DNA of 8,526 nucleotides from Candidatus Hodarchaeota archaeon (GTDB lineage Archaea > Asgardarchaeota > Heimdallarchaeia > Hodarchaeales > YT1-039): assembly GCA_016840025.1 (NCBI GenBank), contig JAEOTF010000365.1, forward strand, positions 1-8,526. The letters run 5' to 3'. Below are positions 1-5,647 of this stretch, one piece after another; position 1 is the first letter of the stretch, and each line of letters starts with the position of its first letter. The notes under the pieces were generated by a model. That model was not told the DNA's origin, searched no databases, and saw only the letters and a program-made list of their open reading frames with translations. Both the position numbers and the translations under genes were made by a program.

Positions 1-171
1 ATCCAAGATCGGTTTGAGAACCTATTGCACGAACCCTCTGTGAACGAGGAATCCTTCTTCACTCAATGGAAGGGTTTTCTACGACAGACAGCCAACGGTA
101 AAACGAGAGTTTCCCTGTCCAATGTGAGTTGGATGCGGTTCAGCGGACTCGTAGGAAGCCCCGTCCTTTAG
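1..171 (+). CDS. tnpB: C-terminal tail of an IS200/IS605 TnpB-type protein, truncated by the window edge
   Basis: An open frame runs from base 1 to a TAG at 169-171, giving 56 residues that end in VGSPVL. The stop lies inside the right-end hairpin of the element, which is the usual arrangement for archaeal IS200/IS605 tnpB genes. The RuvC-like catalytic domain and zinc ribbon would lie upstream, outside the window, so the assignment rests on the adjoining right end and the way the frame runs into it, not on catalytic residues. TnpB is known as an RNA-guided nuclease whose guide RNA (omega RNA) is made from this same 3' stretch, so 1-186 may act as RNA as well as code. This stretch is richer in GC than the DNA after it, which fits a mobile insert. 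It could also be a degraded non-autonomous copy. Confidence 0.5.
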   Translation: MQDRFENLLHEPSVNEESFFTQWKGFLRQTANGKTRVSLSNVSWMRFSGLVGSPVL

Positions 172-186
172 GGCGGGGTAGTTCAC
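151..186 (+). mobile_element. Right end of an IS200/IS605-family element (hairpin plus TTCAC)
   Basis: The arms CCCCGTCC (159-166) and GGGCGGGG (171-178) form an 8-bp stem with one G-U pair around a TTTA loop, followed by GTAGTTCAC ending at 186. Hairpins of this form close many archaeal IS200/IS605 elements, which have subterminal hairpins, not terminal inverted repeats, and make no target duplication. The element would be excised as single-stranded DNA by a TnpA transposase, which is not in the window. The left end is also outside. Base 187 should be the first flanking base. Confidence 0.8.
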
Positions 187-189
187 TTG

Positions 190-251
190 GACTAATACCA
201 ATTGTTACTTGCACTACAAGGAGTGAATAGCCTTACTGACAGGTATTAGTC
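190..251. repeat. Perfect 10-bp inverted repeat next to the IS right end
   Basis: GACTAATACC (190-199) is exactly complementary to GGTATTAGTC (242-251), with 42 bases between. It begins four bases after the inferred element end. It may be the pre-existing insertion site, a small structured RNA or a tiny MITE-like remnant. No gene is seen in 187-297. Confidence 0.55.
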
Positions 252-297
252 ACTAGAAGACGAATTTCTACACCATTTAAGCATTTACATTTTCTAA

Positions 298-464
298 TTA
301 GCTCGCAGTTATCGGAGCATGTTCAATTAATAGTTCCATACCAATCACTGAAGCCTTATACTCAATGTCTTTATAAACGTCTAAAAAACCGATGAATGCC
401 GCGCAACCTTCCAGTTTGAGTATGTAGTGATGTTATCTCTACTGTCAGTGGTCTGTATTGGCAT
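298..464 (-). pseudogene. Small gene with a single-base frameshift, downstream of the DUF433/DUF5615 operon
   Basis: Read on the minus strand, an ATG at 464-462 opens a frame starting MPIQTTDSRDNITTY. It terminates soon after in an unlikely sequence, while a second frame, open over 432-298, continues as a plausible chain containing LKLEGCAAFIGFLDVYKD and ending HAPITAS. Restoring one missing base near 425 would join them into about 55 residues. I do not recognise the family. It begins 25 bases after the toxin stop on the same strand, so it may be a third member of that operon. The alternative is chance open frames, since the piece is short. Confidence 0.35.
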
Positions 465-489
465 AAACGTGGTACTAATTGGTCATTTA

Positions 490-882
490 TTAGGAAAGAG
501 CCCATTCAAATGTTTGTTCCTTTTTTACATGTCTCTCCCACATTTTTATCCCTAAGTGACTTAGTCTAATAACTTTACTCACTCGTTTAGCCTGAGTATT
601 GAACTCAGGATGCTTCAAAAAACGACGTATAAAGCTGGCTACTTCATATTGAGAGATAGCCAGACATACTAAACAATATTTAGAATGACATAGCTGAGGA
701 TGATAAAATCCCAAATCACGAGTAAAGAATGTCACTGACCCGATCTTGTGTAAGAACGGAATTATCTCCTCATCCTTCATTCCTTTTCTACCGATTTCAA
801 AACCGATCTGACGAACATGGATTCCTTTAGCTTTTAAAAGATGTCGTTGATTATCTGGGATATTCTCATCCAAAATATTCAT
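490..882 (-). CDS. DUF5615 PIN-like toxin of a type II toxin-antitoxin pair
   Basis: This 130-residue protein is full length for the DUF5615 (PIN-like, Mut7-C-related) family, whose members are predicted Mg-dependent ribonuclease toxins. The N-terminus has the family pattern ILDENIP with Asp5 and Glu6. A second acidic cluster DEE lies at 38-40. The core strand TFFTRDLGF puts Asp56 in the expected active-site position. The C-terminal half, with YCLVCLAISQYEVASFIRR (69-87) and TQAKR (96-100), resembles the conserved tail of one DUF5615 subgroup. Its ATG overlaps the antitoxin stop as ATGA (882-879), so the two are almost certainly co-transcribed and translationally coupled. All expected acidic residues are present, so it looks active. 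The ribonuclease role is inferred from the family. Confidence 0.88.
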   Translation of the reverse strand: MNILDENIPDNQRHLLKAKGIHVRQIGFEIGRKGMKDEEIIPFLHKIGSVTFFTRDLGFYHPQLCHSKYCLVCLAISQYEVASFIRRFLKHPEFNTQAKRVSKVIRLSHLGIKMWERHVKKEQTFEWALS

Positions 883-1133
883 GAATCAGATAGCTCCGAC
901 ACTAATTTTGGTGCATTATTGAGCAAAACTTCGCGAGCTAAACGAATCGCCTCAGCAATTGCTTCTTTGGTTAACGAACCCCTCCATTCTTCAATTATTG
1001 CTTCCCAATCCATACCGTTTGCCACTTGTTCAAGAACGTCAGCTACTAATACACGTGTTCCCCGAAAAGTCGGTTCACCATGACAAATGGACGGATCTGC
1101 TACAATATATCGTCCCAAGGATGTGGTTCCCAT
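879..1133 (-). CDS. DUF433 antitoxin (VapB-type partner of the DUF5615 toxin)
   Basis: The 84-residue product matches DUF433 over nearly its whole length. It has the strand GRYIVADPSICHGEPTFRGTR (7-27), including the signature G-x-P-x-x-x-G-T-R, then VADVLEQVANGMDWEAII (30-47) and a final helix, TKEAIAEAIRLA. DUF433 proteins are small helix-turn-helix proteins that precede DUF5615 toxins, bind and neutralise them and, by analogy with other type II systems, repress their own promoter. It is the upstream gene of the pair and overlaps the toxin by four bases. The ATG at 1133 fits the usual family start just before the first strand. No strong Shine-Dalgarno sequence precedes it. A palindrome over a TATA-like box lies 48-66 bases upstream and is a likely operator. 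Confidence 0.88.
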   Translation of the reverse strand: MGTTSLGRYIVADPSICHGEPTFRGTRVLVADVLEQVANGMDWEAIIEEWRGSLTKEAIAEAIRLAREVLLNNAPKLVSELSDS

Positions 1134-1180
1134 AAAAACACTTCTATCTTTTCTTTCTAATAACTCTTAGATTTTTTCAT

Positions 1181-1199
1181 TTTTATATCTCATATAAAA
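1181..1199 (-). promoter_or_regulatory. Palindromic TATA-like box / likely operator of the DUF433-DUF5615 operon
   Basis: TTTTATAT (1181-1188), CTC, ATATAAAA (1192-1199) is a perfect 8-3-8 palindrome containing a TATA-like box. It is centred 57 bases before the antitoxin ATG, which would put transcription start near 1165 and leave a leader of about 30 bases. Overlap of palindrome and TATA-like box suggests repression by a dimeric antitoxin. AT-rich palindromes also occur by chance. Confidence 0.45.
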
Positions 1200-1234
1200 G
1201 TGATTATTCAATCTTCTGATCCTGAGATGAAGCT

Positions 1235-1426
1235 TTAAAAATGCCCTAGACTATCAGGTAAAGGGGCAAAAATTCTATTATCATTAATCCACAAGGTTTT
1301 GGGCGGTGTTAGATTTCCAATGCTCTTTGGTAGTGTTCTTAATTCATTGCTCCTTAAATATAATTCTTGTAGCTGATAAGATAGAAACAATATCCACTGA
1401 GCGAATTGTTTTTCCCCATGTTCCTT
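1235..1426 (-). pseudogene. Leucine-rich-repeat gene remnant (C-terminal end)
   Basis: A minus-strand frame open from 1426 to a TAA at 1235-1237 encodes about two leucine-rich repeats over 1372-1235. The first reads LQELYLRSNELRTLPKSIG and the second contains LWINDNR and LPDSLGHF. This fits the LxxLxLxxNxLxxLPxxI consensus. There is no ATG in the open stretch, and the repeats abut a helix-turn-helix frame in another phase, so this is a scrap of a larger protein. LRR proteins usually mediate protein contacts. The fragment is too short to say more. The repeat assignment is secure; the reason for truncation is inferred. Confidence 0.65.
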
Positions 1427-1556
1427 TCATATATTGACGAGTTACGCCTTCAGCTACTTCTAAAATATTAGCCGTCTCTTGAATTGTTCTCCCTTGACGC
1501 ATTAATTCTAAAGCAATCTCACGATATATGGCTGTCTTAAAGGATTGTAAAGGCAT
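1344..1556 (-). CDS. Short helix-turn-helix protein, COG2522-like, probably truncated
   Basis: The 70-residue product begins MPLQSFKTAIYREIALELM, followed by a helix-turn-helix segment, QGRTIQETANILEVAEGVTRQYMKG (about 21-45). This resembles the N-terminus of archaeal COG2522-type regulators, in which the HTH is followed by GKRG and a longer C-terminal part. Here the similarity stops near residue 50 and the last 20 residues overlap a leucine-rich-repeat remnant in another frame. A deletion has therefore probably fused a regulator N-terminus to unrelated DNA. An AGGAAG lies 8 bases before the ATG and could serve as a ribosome binding site. The gene diverges from the M28 peptidase gene, which it could in principle regulate. 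It may be a pseudogene. Confidence 0.5.
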   Translation of the reverse strand: MPLQSFKTAIYREIALELMRQGRTIQETANILEVAEGVTRQYMKGTWGKTIRSVDIVSILSATRIIFKEQ

Positions 1557-1643
1557 TTATTTAGCTTCCTTTTCAAAACCTTAGTTTTTATCCTTAATGT
1601 ATAGTTATAATTACAAGATTTAGTCAATAAAATGATTTTATAG

Positions 1644-1655
1644 ATATTTAAATAT
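1644..1655 (+). promoter_or_regulatory. Candidate TATA-like promoter element of the M28 peptidase gene
   Basis: ATATTTAAATAT is a 12-bp palindrome in the 157-bp gap between the HTH gene and the M28 gene. As a TATA-like box it would place transcription start near 1676, about 40-50 bases before the candidate peptidase starts. Its symmetry means it could also serve the divergent HTH gene. Confidence 0.35.
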
Positions 1656-1713
1656 ATTATGAAGTGAAAGAGGATTTTTAATATGGCCAATTCTAACTCG
1701 GGTTATTGTATTA

Positions 1714-2979
1714 ATGCGGGTAAATACTATGGAAAACATACAACGAATGGATCCTTCGGGGCAAAAAATGGTTGAGTTTATTCAGAGAATATGTGATGAA
1801 GTAGGACCTCGACTAGGTGGATCAAAAGAAGAACAAAAAGCAGGTGACATAATTCATGATGAATTCAACACTTTTTGTGATGAGGTGGAGCAGGAAGAAT
1901 TTACATGTCATCCCCAAGGCTTCCTCGATTCTGTAAGGATAACTGCTTTACTTTATATAGCAGGGGTAGTTGTGTATTTCTTCATTCATCCGTTATTATC
2001 AAGCTTTTTGATTATTAGCGCGTTAACTATCTATTTTATACAAATAAACTTATTATATGAAGTGGTGGACTTTCTATTTCCTAAAAAAACTTCATTTCAT
2101 GTTATTGGCAAGATAAAACCCAAGCAAGATCCGCATAACTTAGTTCTTTTGTCAGGTCACCATGATTCTGCCTATGAATTTCCGTTATTGAGTAAATTCG
2201 GAACAAAATCAAGTTATTTGATTATTATAGCAGTTGTTATTTCGATTCTGAACATTTTACTTGGACTTGTCAAAACATTATTGATAACAACTGGAGATTT
2301 TTCCCAAAGTTCTGACCCTTTTAGTTACATTCGGGACATGCAACAATTTACTGTGCTTGATACTATTGATTGGCTCCAACTAACCCTATTTTCTATTGGG
2401 ACTGTCTTAATAATGATTTTGGTCTTTTTTCTTCGTTCCAACAAAGTGGTTTTGGGAGCAAATGATAATTTAACAGGAGTTGCTGCTGTATTAGAATGTG
2501 GACGATATCTCGCAATGAATAAACCTGAAACAACAGAAGTATGGTTGGTAAGTTTTGCAGGCGAGGAACACATGAGAGGATCGAAACGTTTTGTATCAAA
2601 GCACTTCAAGGAGTTACACGAACGGCAAGCGCTCTTACTCAACCTCGAGAGTCTAAATGCTGAATCTTATTTATTAGCAACGGCCGAATTTCTGTATTTA
2701 GCTAAGCTTTCTCCGTTGGTTGTTGAAAAAGTTGCGCAAGCTGCAAAAAAAGTAAATGTGCCTGTTAAGGTAGAGCCAATGCGATTTGCTGGATCAGATG
2801 CAGCTAATTTTACACGGAAAGGTCTTCATGCTACAACATTGTTTGGTCTGTCCCAGAATGGGATGCCTATTGGCTGGCACTCCTTGAAAGATACACCGGA
2901 TATGTTATCGGGTCTAAATATTGCGAGAGCTGCTGAAATTGCCCTACAGTTTGTCTATGATATTGATCGATTGGATTAG
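1714..2979 (+). CDS. Membrane-embedded M28-family zinc metallopeptidase
   Basis: This 421-residue protein has the complete M28 (aminopeptidase Y/S-like) metal site. His149 and Asp151 lie in SGHHDS, bridging Asp251 in GANDN, catalytic Glu284 with metal-binding Glu285 in FAGEEH, Asp362 in GSDAANF, and His389 in GWHSLKDT. These predict a two-zinc exopeptidase. The N-terminal segment EVGPRLGGSKEEQKAG (29-44) is typical of the family. Two hydrophobic hairpins are present: about 76-118, and 166-192 with 220-241. The second lies between the first two metal-ligand motifs, so membrane helices interrupt the catalytic fold. The side of the membrane that holds the active site cannot be told. The start may be 1714 or, as likely, the ATG at 1729. 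A T-rich stretch at 3077-3104 may end transcription. The last 12 codons recur at 4020-4055. Confidence 0.88.
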   Translation: MRVNTMENIQRMDPSGQKMVEFIQRICDEVGPRLGGSKEEQKAGDIIHDEFNTFCDEVEQEEFTCHPQGFLDSVRITALLYIAGVVVYFFIHPLLSSFLIISALTIYFIQINLLYEVVDFLFPKKTSFHVIGKIKPKQDPHNLVLLSGHHDSAYEFPLLSKFGTKSSYLIIIAVVISILNILLGLVKTLLITTGDFSQSSDPFSYIRDMQQFTVLDTIDWLQLTLFSIGTVLIMILVFFLRSNKVVLGANDNLTGVAAVLECGRYLAMNKPETTEVWLVSFAGEEHMRGSKRFVSKHFKELHERQALLLNLESLNAESYLLATAEFLYLAKLSPLVVEKVAQAAKKVNVPVKVEPMRFAGSDAANFTRKGLHATTLFGLSQNGMPIGWHSLKDTPDMLSGLNIARAAEIALQFVYDIDRLD

Positions 2980-3127
2980 CTCAAATCCCAGAAAATCCAC
3001 AAGTTACAGACAAAATAAACAAATTAAGAATTCAAAACCTTTGAGATTTGAGTAATAGTAGGATCCCCAAACAAGTCAATTTTTCTCTATTCTCTCTAGT
3101 TTTGTATTAAGGGGCAACAAAACAAAT

Positions 3128-3601
3128 TTACAGTTTATTTTTAATTGTATTTGCTTTTCGTAATTTGATATTTCTATTTTTTCTGAAAAATGTTATTAAT
3201 TTGATTAAATCGTTTTTAGAAATGTAATTATCTTTATATAATAAAAATAATAAATCTATCATTTGAATAACATTATTTCTTGTGGATACACATTCAACTA
3301 GCATAGTTGGATCCTCAGTAATTATAACCACGCTCTTATCATTAATTAATGAGAGTAAAGAAGCATCTGCAGGATCAAATACTTCTCCAACATATTTTTC
3401 AAAGATGTTGGGATCAGATGGCAGAATGATTATCTTGTTAAACCAGATATTTCGGTGAGTAAGGAAGTGAATAACCTCTTTTTTAACTTCATGAGTAATA
3501 AAGACTTGAAAATTTTCAAGAAGCGTTGTAACAATGGCTTCCCACCCCGAATTTGCTAATAAATCCAATTTTAGCCAACTACAAGTGTCTATTCCAAACA
3601 T
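3128..3601 (-). CDS. PIN-domain (VapC-like) toxin
   Basis: I start this at the ATG at 3601-3599, giving 157 residues, because the PIN fold begins MFGIDTCSWLKL with Asp5 as the first metal-binding acid. Upstream sequence in the frame is not PIN-like and runs into the divergent gene. Further acids lie at Glu38 or Glu42 (THEVKKE), Asp79 (FDPADASLLSL) and Asp97 (VVIITEDPTM). This is the PIN order of a strand-end Asp, a Glu on a helix, an Asp before a helix and a final Asp. PIN toxins are Mg-dependent ribonucleases that act on tRNA, rRNA or mRNA. The basic C-terminal tail (RKNRNIKLRK, 140-149) could help bind RNA. It is transcribed away from its presumed antitoxin at 3652-3975, sharing a 50-bp promoter region. 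Assignment as the partner is by position. Confidence 0.75.
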   Translation of the reverse strand: MFGIDTCSWLKLDLLANSGWEAIVTTLLENFQVFITHEVKKEVIHFLTHRNIWFNKIIILPSDPNIFEKYVGEVFDPADASLLSLINDKSVVIITEDPTMLVECVSTRNNVIQMIDLLFLLYKDNYISKNDLIKLITFFRKNRNIKLRKANTIKNKL

Positions 3602-3612
3602 GCCTGAAAAAA

Positions 3613-3640
3613 ATGCAAAAATATATAAATGTGTTTGCAT
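3613..3640. promoter_or_regulatory. Shared divergent promoter/operator: ATGCAAA-TATATAAA-TTTGCAT
   Basis: ATGCAAA (3613-3619) is the exact reverse complement of TTTGCAT (3634-3640). The centre at 3626.5 coincides with the midpoint between the two start codons (3601 and 3652). The TATA-like box at 3622-3629 is centred 26.5 bases before the + start and 24.5 bases before the - start, and reads as TATA-like on both strands. This spacing predicts leaderless transcripts in both directions and one operator controlling both genes. Confidence 0.6.
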
Positions 3641-3651
3641 GTTATAGAAGC

Positions 3652-3975
3652 ATGAATCAAATTTCACTCCGAATGACGAAGGAAGATATGCAGATATTAA
3701 AGCTAATAGCTGACGATATGAACAGCCCTTTAGCAAGTGTATATCGTCAAGCTACGTACAAAGCATTTAATGAATGGAAAATTGATCAAATATTTTATTT
3801 CTACAGCAAAGGTAGTTTCGGACTAAAGAAAGCATGGAAACTTAGCAGCATGCCTTGGAATGAATTTTTATTAGAATTAGAACGCAGAGATATCGAGCCC
3901 CCCATTCCAGAGATGATCGATCGTTACACCGATAAGATTCGAGACGAAATTAAACTAAAAGATCATAAAAAGTGA
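3652..3975 (+). CDS. Antitoxin with ribbon-helix-helix-like N-terminus and UPF0175/VapB-like domain
   Basis: I start at the ATG at 3652, giving 107 residues. The upstream part of the frame overlaps the divergent toxin and is not protein-like. Residues 1-40 (MNQISLRMTKEDMQILKLIA, then SPLASVYRQATYKAFNEW) look like a ribbon-helix-helix DNA-binding domain. Residues 43-85, with FYFYSKGSFGLKKAWKLSS, MPWNEFLLELERR and IEPP, match the UPF0175 pattern of small antitoxins (a short helix, G-x-x-S/G-x-x-K-A, then W-x-E-F-x-x-x-L and I-x-P-P). The tail is charged and probably binds the toxin. An antitoxin with a DNA-binding half fits the palindrome in its promoter. Divergent placement from the toxin is less usual than a joint operon. 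A hairpin follows the stop. Confidence 0.68.
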   Translation: MNQISLRMTKEDMQILKLIADDMNSPLASVYRQATYKAFNEWKIDQIFYFYSKGSFGLKKAWKLSSMPWNEFLLELERRDIEPPIPEMIDRYTDKIRDEIKLKDHKK

Positions 3976-3984
3976 TTCGATACT

Positions 3985-4007
3985 TAGATAGATTTTTAAT
4001 CTATTTA
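3985..4007 (+). terminator. Hairpin after the antitoxin gene
   Basis: TAGATAGATT (3985-3994) pairs with AATCTATTTA (3998-4007) in a 10-bp stem with one G-U pair and a TTT loop, nine bases after the stop codon. A T-rich stretch follows. It may end transcription or protect the 3' end. Archaeal terminators often need only T-tracts. Confidence 0.35.
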
Positions 4008-4019
4008 GATTTCTTCATA

Positions 4020-4055
4020 CTACAATTTGTGTATGATGTTGATCGAATGGATTAG
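4020..4055 (+). pseudogene. Isolated 3' end of a second M28 peptidase gene (last 12 codons)
   Basis: These 36 bases match the end of the M28 gene (2944-2979) at 32 positions, including the TAG. They translate as LQFVYDVDRMD against LQFVYDIDRLD. Two of the four differences are silent and two are conservative (Ile to Val, Leu to Met), as expected for a once-functional paralogue. The match stops abruptly at 4020 and two bases after the stop codon. The two copies are direct repeats flanking the PIN/antitoxin module. Confidence 0.7.
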
Positions 4056-4105
4056 CTTGTACGATTCTTGAAGAAATTGTAAGTGAAAATGCCCTTAATT
4101 AACTA

Positions 4106-4858
4106 TCACCAATTCCATCCCATCCCATTTCTGATCATATTCCCAATAGTTTTCGTAGCGTCTTGAATAAGATCGTAAAACAAAATCGTCGTAAATTTGT
4201 GCTTGTAGGTTTGTGATAAAAAACCATGAATAGGTTCTCCTATGATAGAATACTTTCCACTCCATTCTTTTGCCTCTATTAGTTGAATTACGACCTCTAT
4301 GGTTACCCGTAATCCTTTAAGATGCCAATCTAAGTCATTTTCAAATGTGACTCTCATTGTACTATCCGAACAATAGGCAATTTTACCAGGTTTCCCTGTA
4401 AACTGAACAATAATTCTGTCCAAACCGTTGACATCTTCAGTAGAATAGCCATTAATCAGAGAATCCACTACAGTTTTTAGACTGTCGATCAAGATATGTT
4501 CTAAAGCCCAATCCTGAAATTCTTGTGTAGATTCACTTTCGAAGTTGCTATCCCCATCTGCTCCTATTCTTATTGTACGAGAGTATCTATTGGGATCTGC
4601 CCCGTTTTCTATTTCTATGATTCCCTTTCTTAGCGGATTCTCTTTTTTCTCGATGTCAAAATACAATACACTGAACTCACAAATATTATCGGTGATTTTC
4701 ACACCAGTTTGTGTATCATAATAGATTCCTACACCTAACTCTTCATAAAATTCAATTTGCCGATTTAAAAACTGGGAAATTAATGAATCAATATGATTCT
4801 TCCAATCCTGAGAGATTTGTAGGTCTGGCACAAATTTAACAAATTTTTCCCCTCTCAA
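4106..4858 (-). CDS. Orphan protein of 250 residues, function unknown
   Basis: I do not recognise a family. The start is a TTG at 4858-4856. An in-frame TAG lies just upstream, and AGGGGG sits eight bases before the TTG, so a non-ATG start is well supported. The protein appears soluble: it has no signal peptide or convincing membrane segment. It begins with an acidic and aromatic helical region (about 15-60), then strands containing GIIEIENGADPNRYSRTIRI and GADGDSNFESES, followed by a helical stretch. The end, IGNMIRNGMGWNW, is rich in Asn, Gly and Trp. No conserved catalytic pattern stands out. It is convergent with the antitoxin gene and divergent from the broken gene at 4910. A TATA-like sequence at 4955-4964 could drive it with a leader of about 70 bases. 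Confidence 0.72.
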   Translation of the reverse strand: MRGEKFVKFVPDLQISQDWKNHIDSLISQFLNRQIEFYEELGVGIYYDTQTGVKITDNICEFSVLYFDIEKKENPLRKGIIEIENGADPNRYSRTIRIGADGDSNFESESTQEFQDWALEHILIDSLKTVVDSLINGYSTEDVNGLDRIIVQFTGKPGKIAYCSDSTMRVTFENDLDWHLKGLRVTIEVVIQLIEAKEWSGKYSIIGEPIHGFLSQTYKHKFTTILFYDLIQDATKTIGNMIRNGMGWNW

Positions 4859-4909
4859 TTCACAATCCCCCTATAATGAATGGTTTTTGCTTCCCCTGAA
4901 GCTGATTAG

Positions 4910-5455
4910 TTTCAACGCTTGTCATTTGGATCTCAATATGCTGTATTCACAAACATTTATATACTACTAGAACACATTTTTCTCCCTTCGGGAGTAAATT
5001 CAGTCCTTCAACTAGATAAAGAATTAATTGCCTTCCCCGAGTGTAAAGTGGAGTGATATGGAAGTCTATTATACTTAATTGTATGTATATTTTTCTACCT
5101 TATCAAGACCCAGACTATGATGCGAGTGAAGTAGTTTCCTTTTTTTCCCTTATCGTCTTTTCTAAAGATGTACGTTTTTTTCAGGACTGATATACGAGGA
5201 TAAAAAAACCCGCCCCCCAAACAACGAGACCATTTACCAGGAATATGCATTCAACTGGAAAACTGGTTGGAAAGAATACATTTTTCCCGAGATTTCGCAC
5301 CAAATGACCCAATCACTTCAGAAACGTTACTTCAAGGGATTGGTTCGCCAGAGGAAGGAACAACCATACCAGGATTTGATATTCTTACAGGTAGTTTTTG
5401 GATGACTGTACCACTCATTCTCTGTGGTTGGTGGACACATCGAAAGGATCATTAG
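4910..5455 (+). pseudogene. Broken gene in three successive frameshifts, with a hydrophobic IPGF-type C-terminal tail
   Basis: Overlapping plausible reading frames follow one another. The frame at 4910-5056 contains QYAVFTNIYILLEHIFLPSG and ends FPECKVE. The frame at 5047-5190 contains LPYQDPDYDASEVV. The frame from 5166 contains EDKKTRPPNNETIYQEYAF and WKEYIFPE. The last frame, to 5455, contains APNDPITSETLLQG and EEGTTIPGFDILTG, then a hydrophobic stretch and THRKDH. Each step has the same sense and is repaired by adding one base. Two steps lie near homopolymers (T7 at 5175-5181 and T5 near 5281). The tail, IPGF followed by a hydrophobic span and basic residues, resembles archaeal PGF-type surface-anchoring signals, so a secreted or cell-surface protein is possible. 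The frame continues past the TAG to 5539. The family is not recognised. Confidence 0.5.
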
Positions 5456-5647
5456 ACGAATATTATACTGTCATTTCCATTTAGAGAGAAAGAACCGTCT
5501 CCTAACCCAGTAACAGATGCGTTAAGAGCTATAAACTGAATGTCTAATTATTGTATTTGAAATAGGAAGCATAAGGATAAATAAATAATTGAAAATGATT
5601 TAAGAAGTTTAAGTGTTCTAGATTAAGAAGGGATAGGTAAAATTAAT

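Noticed and set aside
841..1083. Plus-strand frame across the toxin-antitoxin operon
   Set aside because: Antisense shadow of the DUF433 gene.
1683..1775. Short frame starting after AGAGG upstream of the M28 start
   Set aside because: Out of frame with the peptidase and overlapping it. It could be a leader frame, but nothing else supports it.
2980..3052. CTCAAATC (2980-2987) and GATTTGAG (3045-3052) inverted repeat after the M28 gene
   Set aside because: Eight bases with a 57-base loop in AT-rich DNA is compatible with chance.
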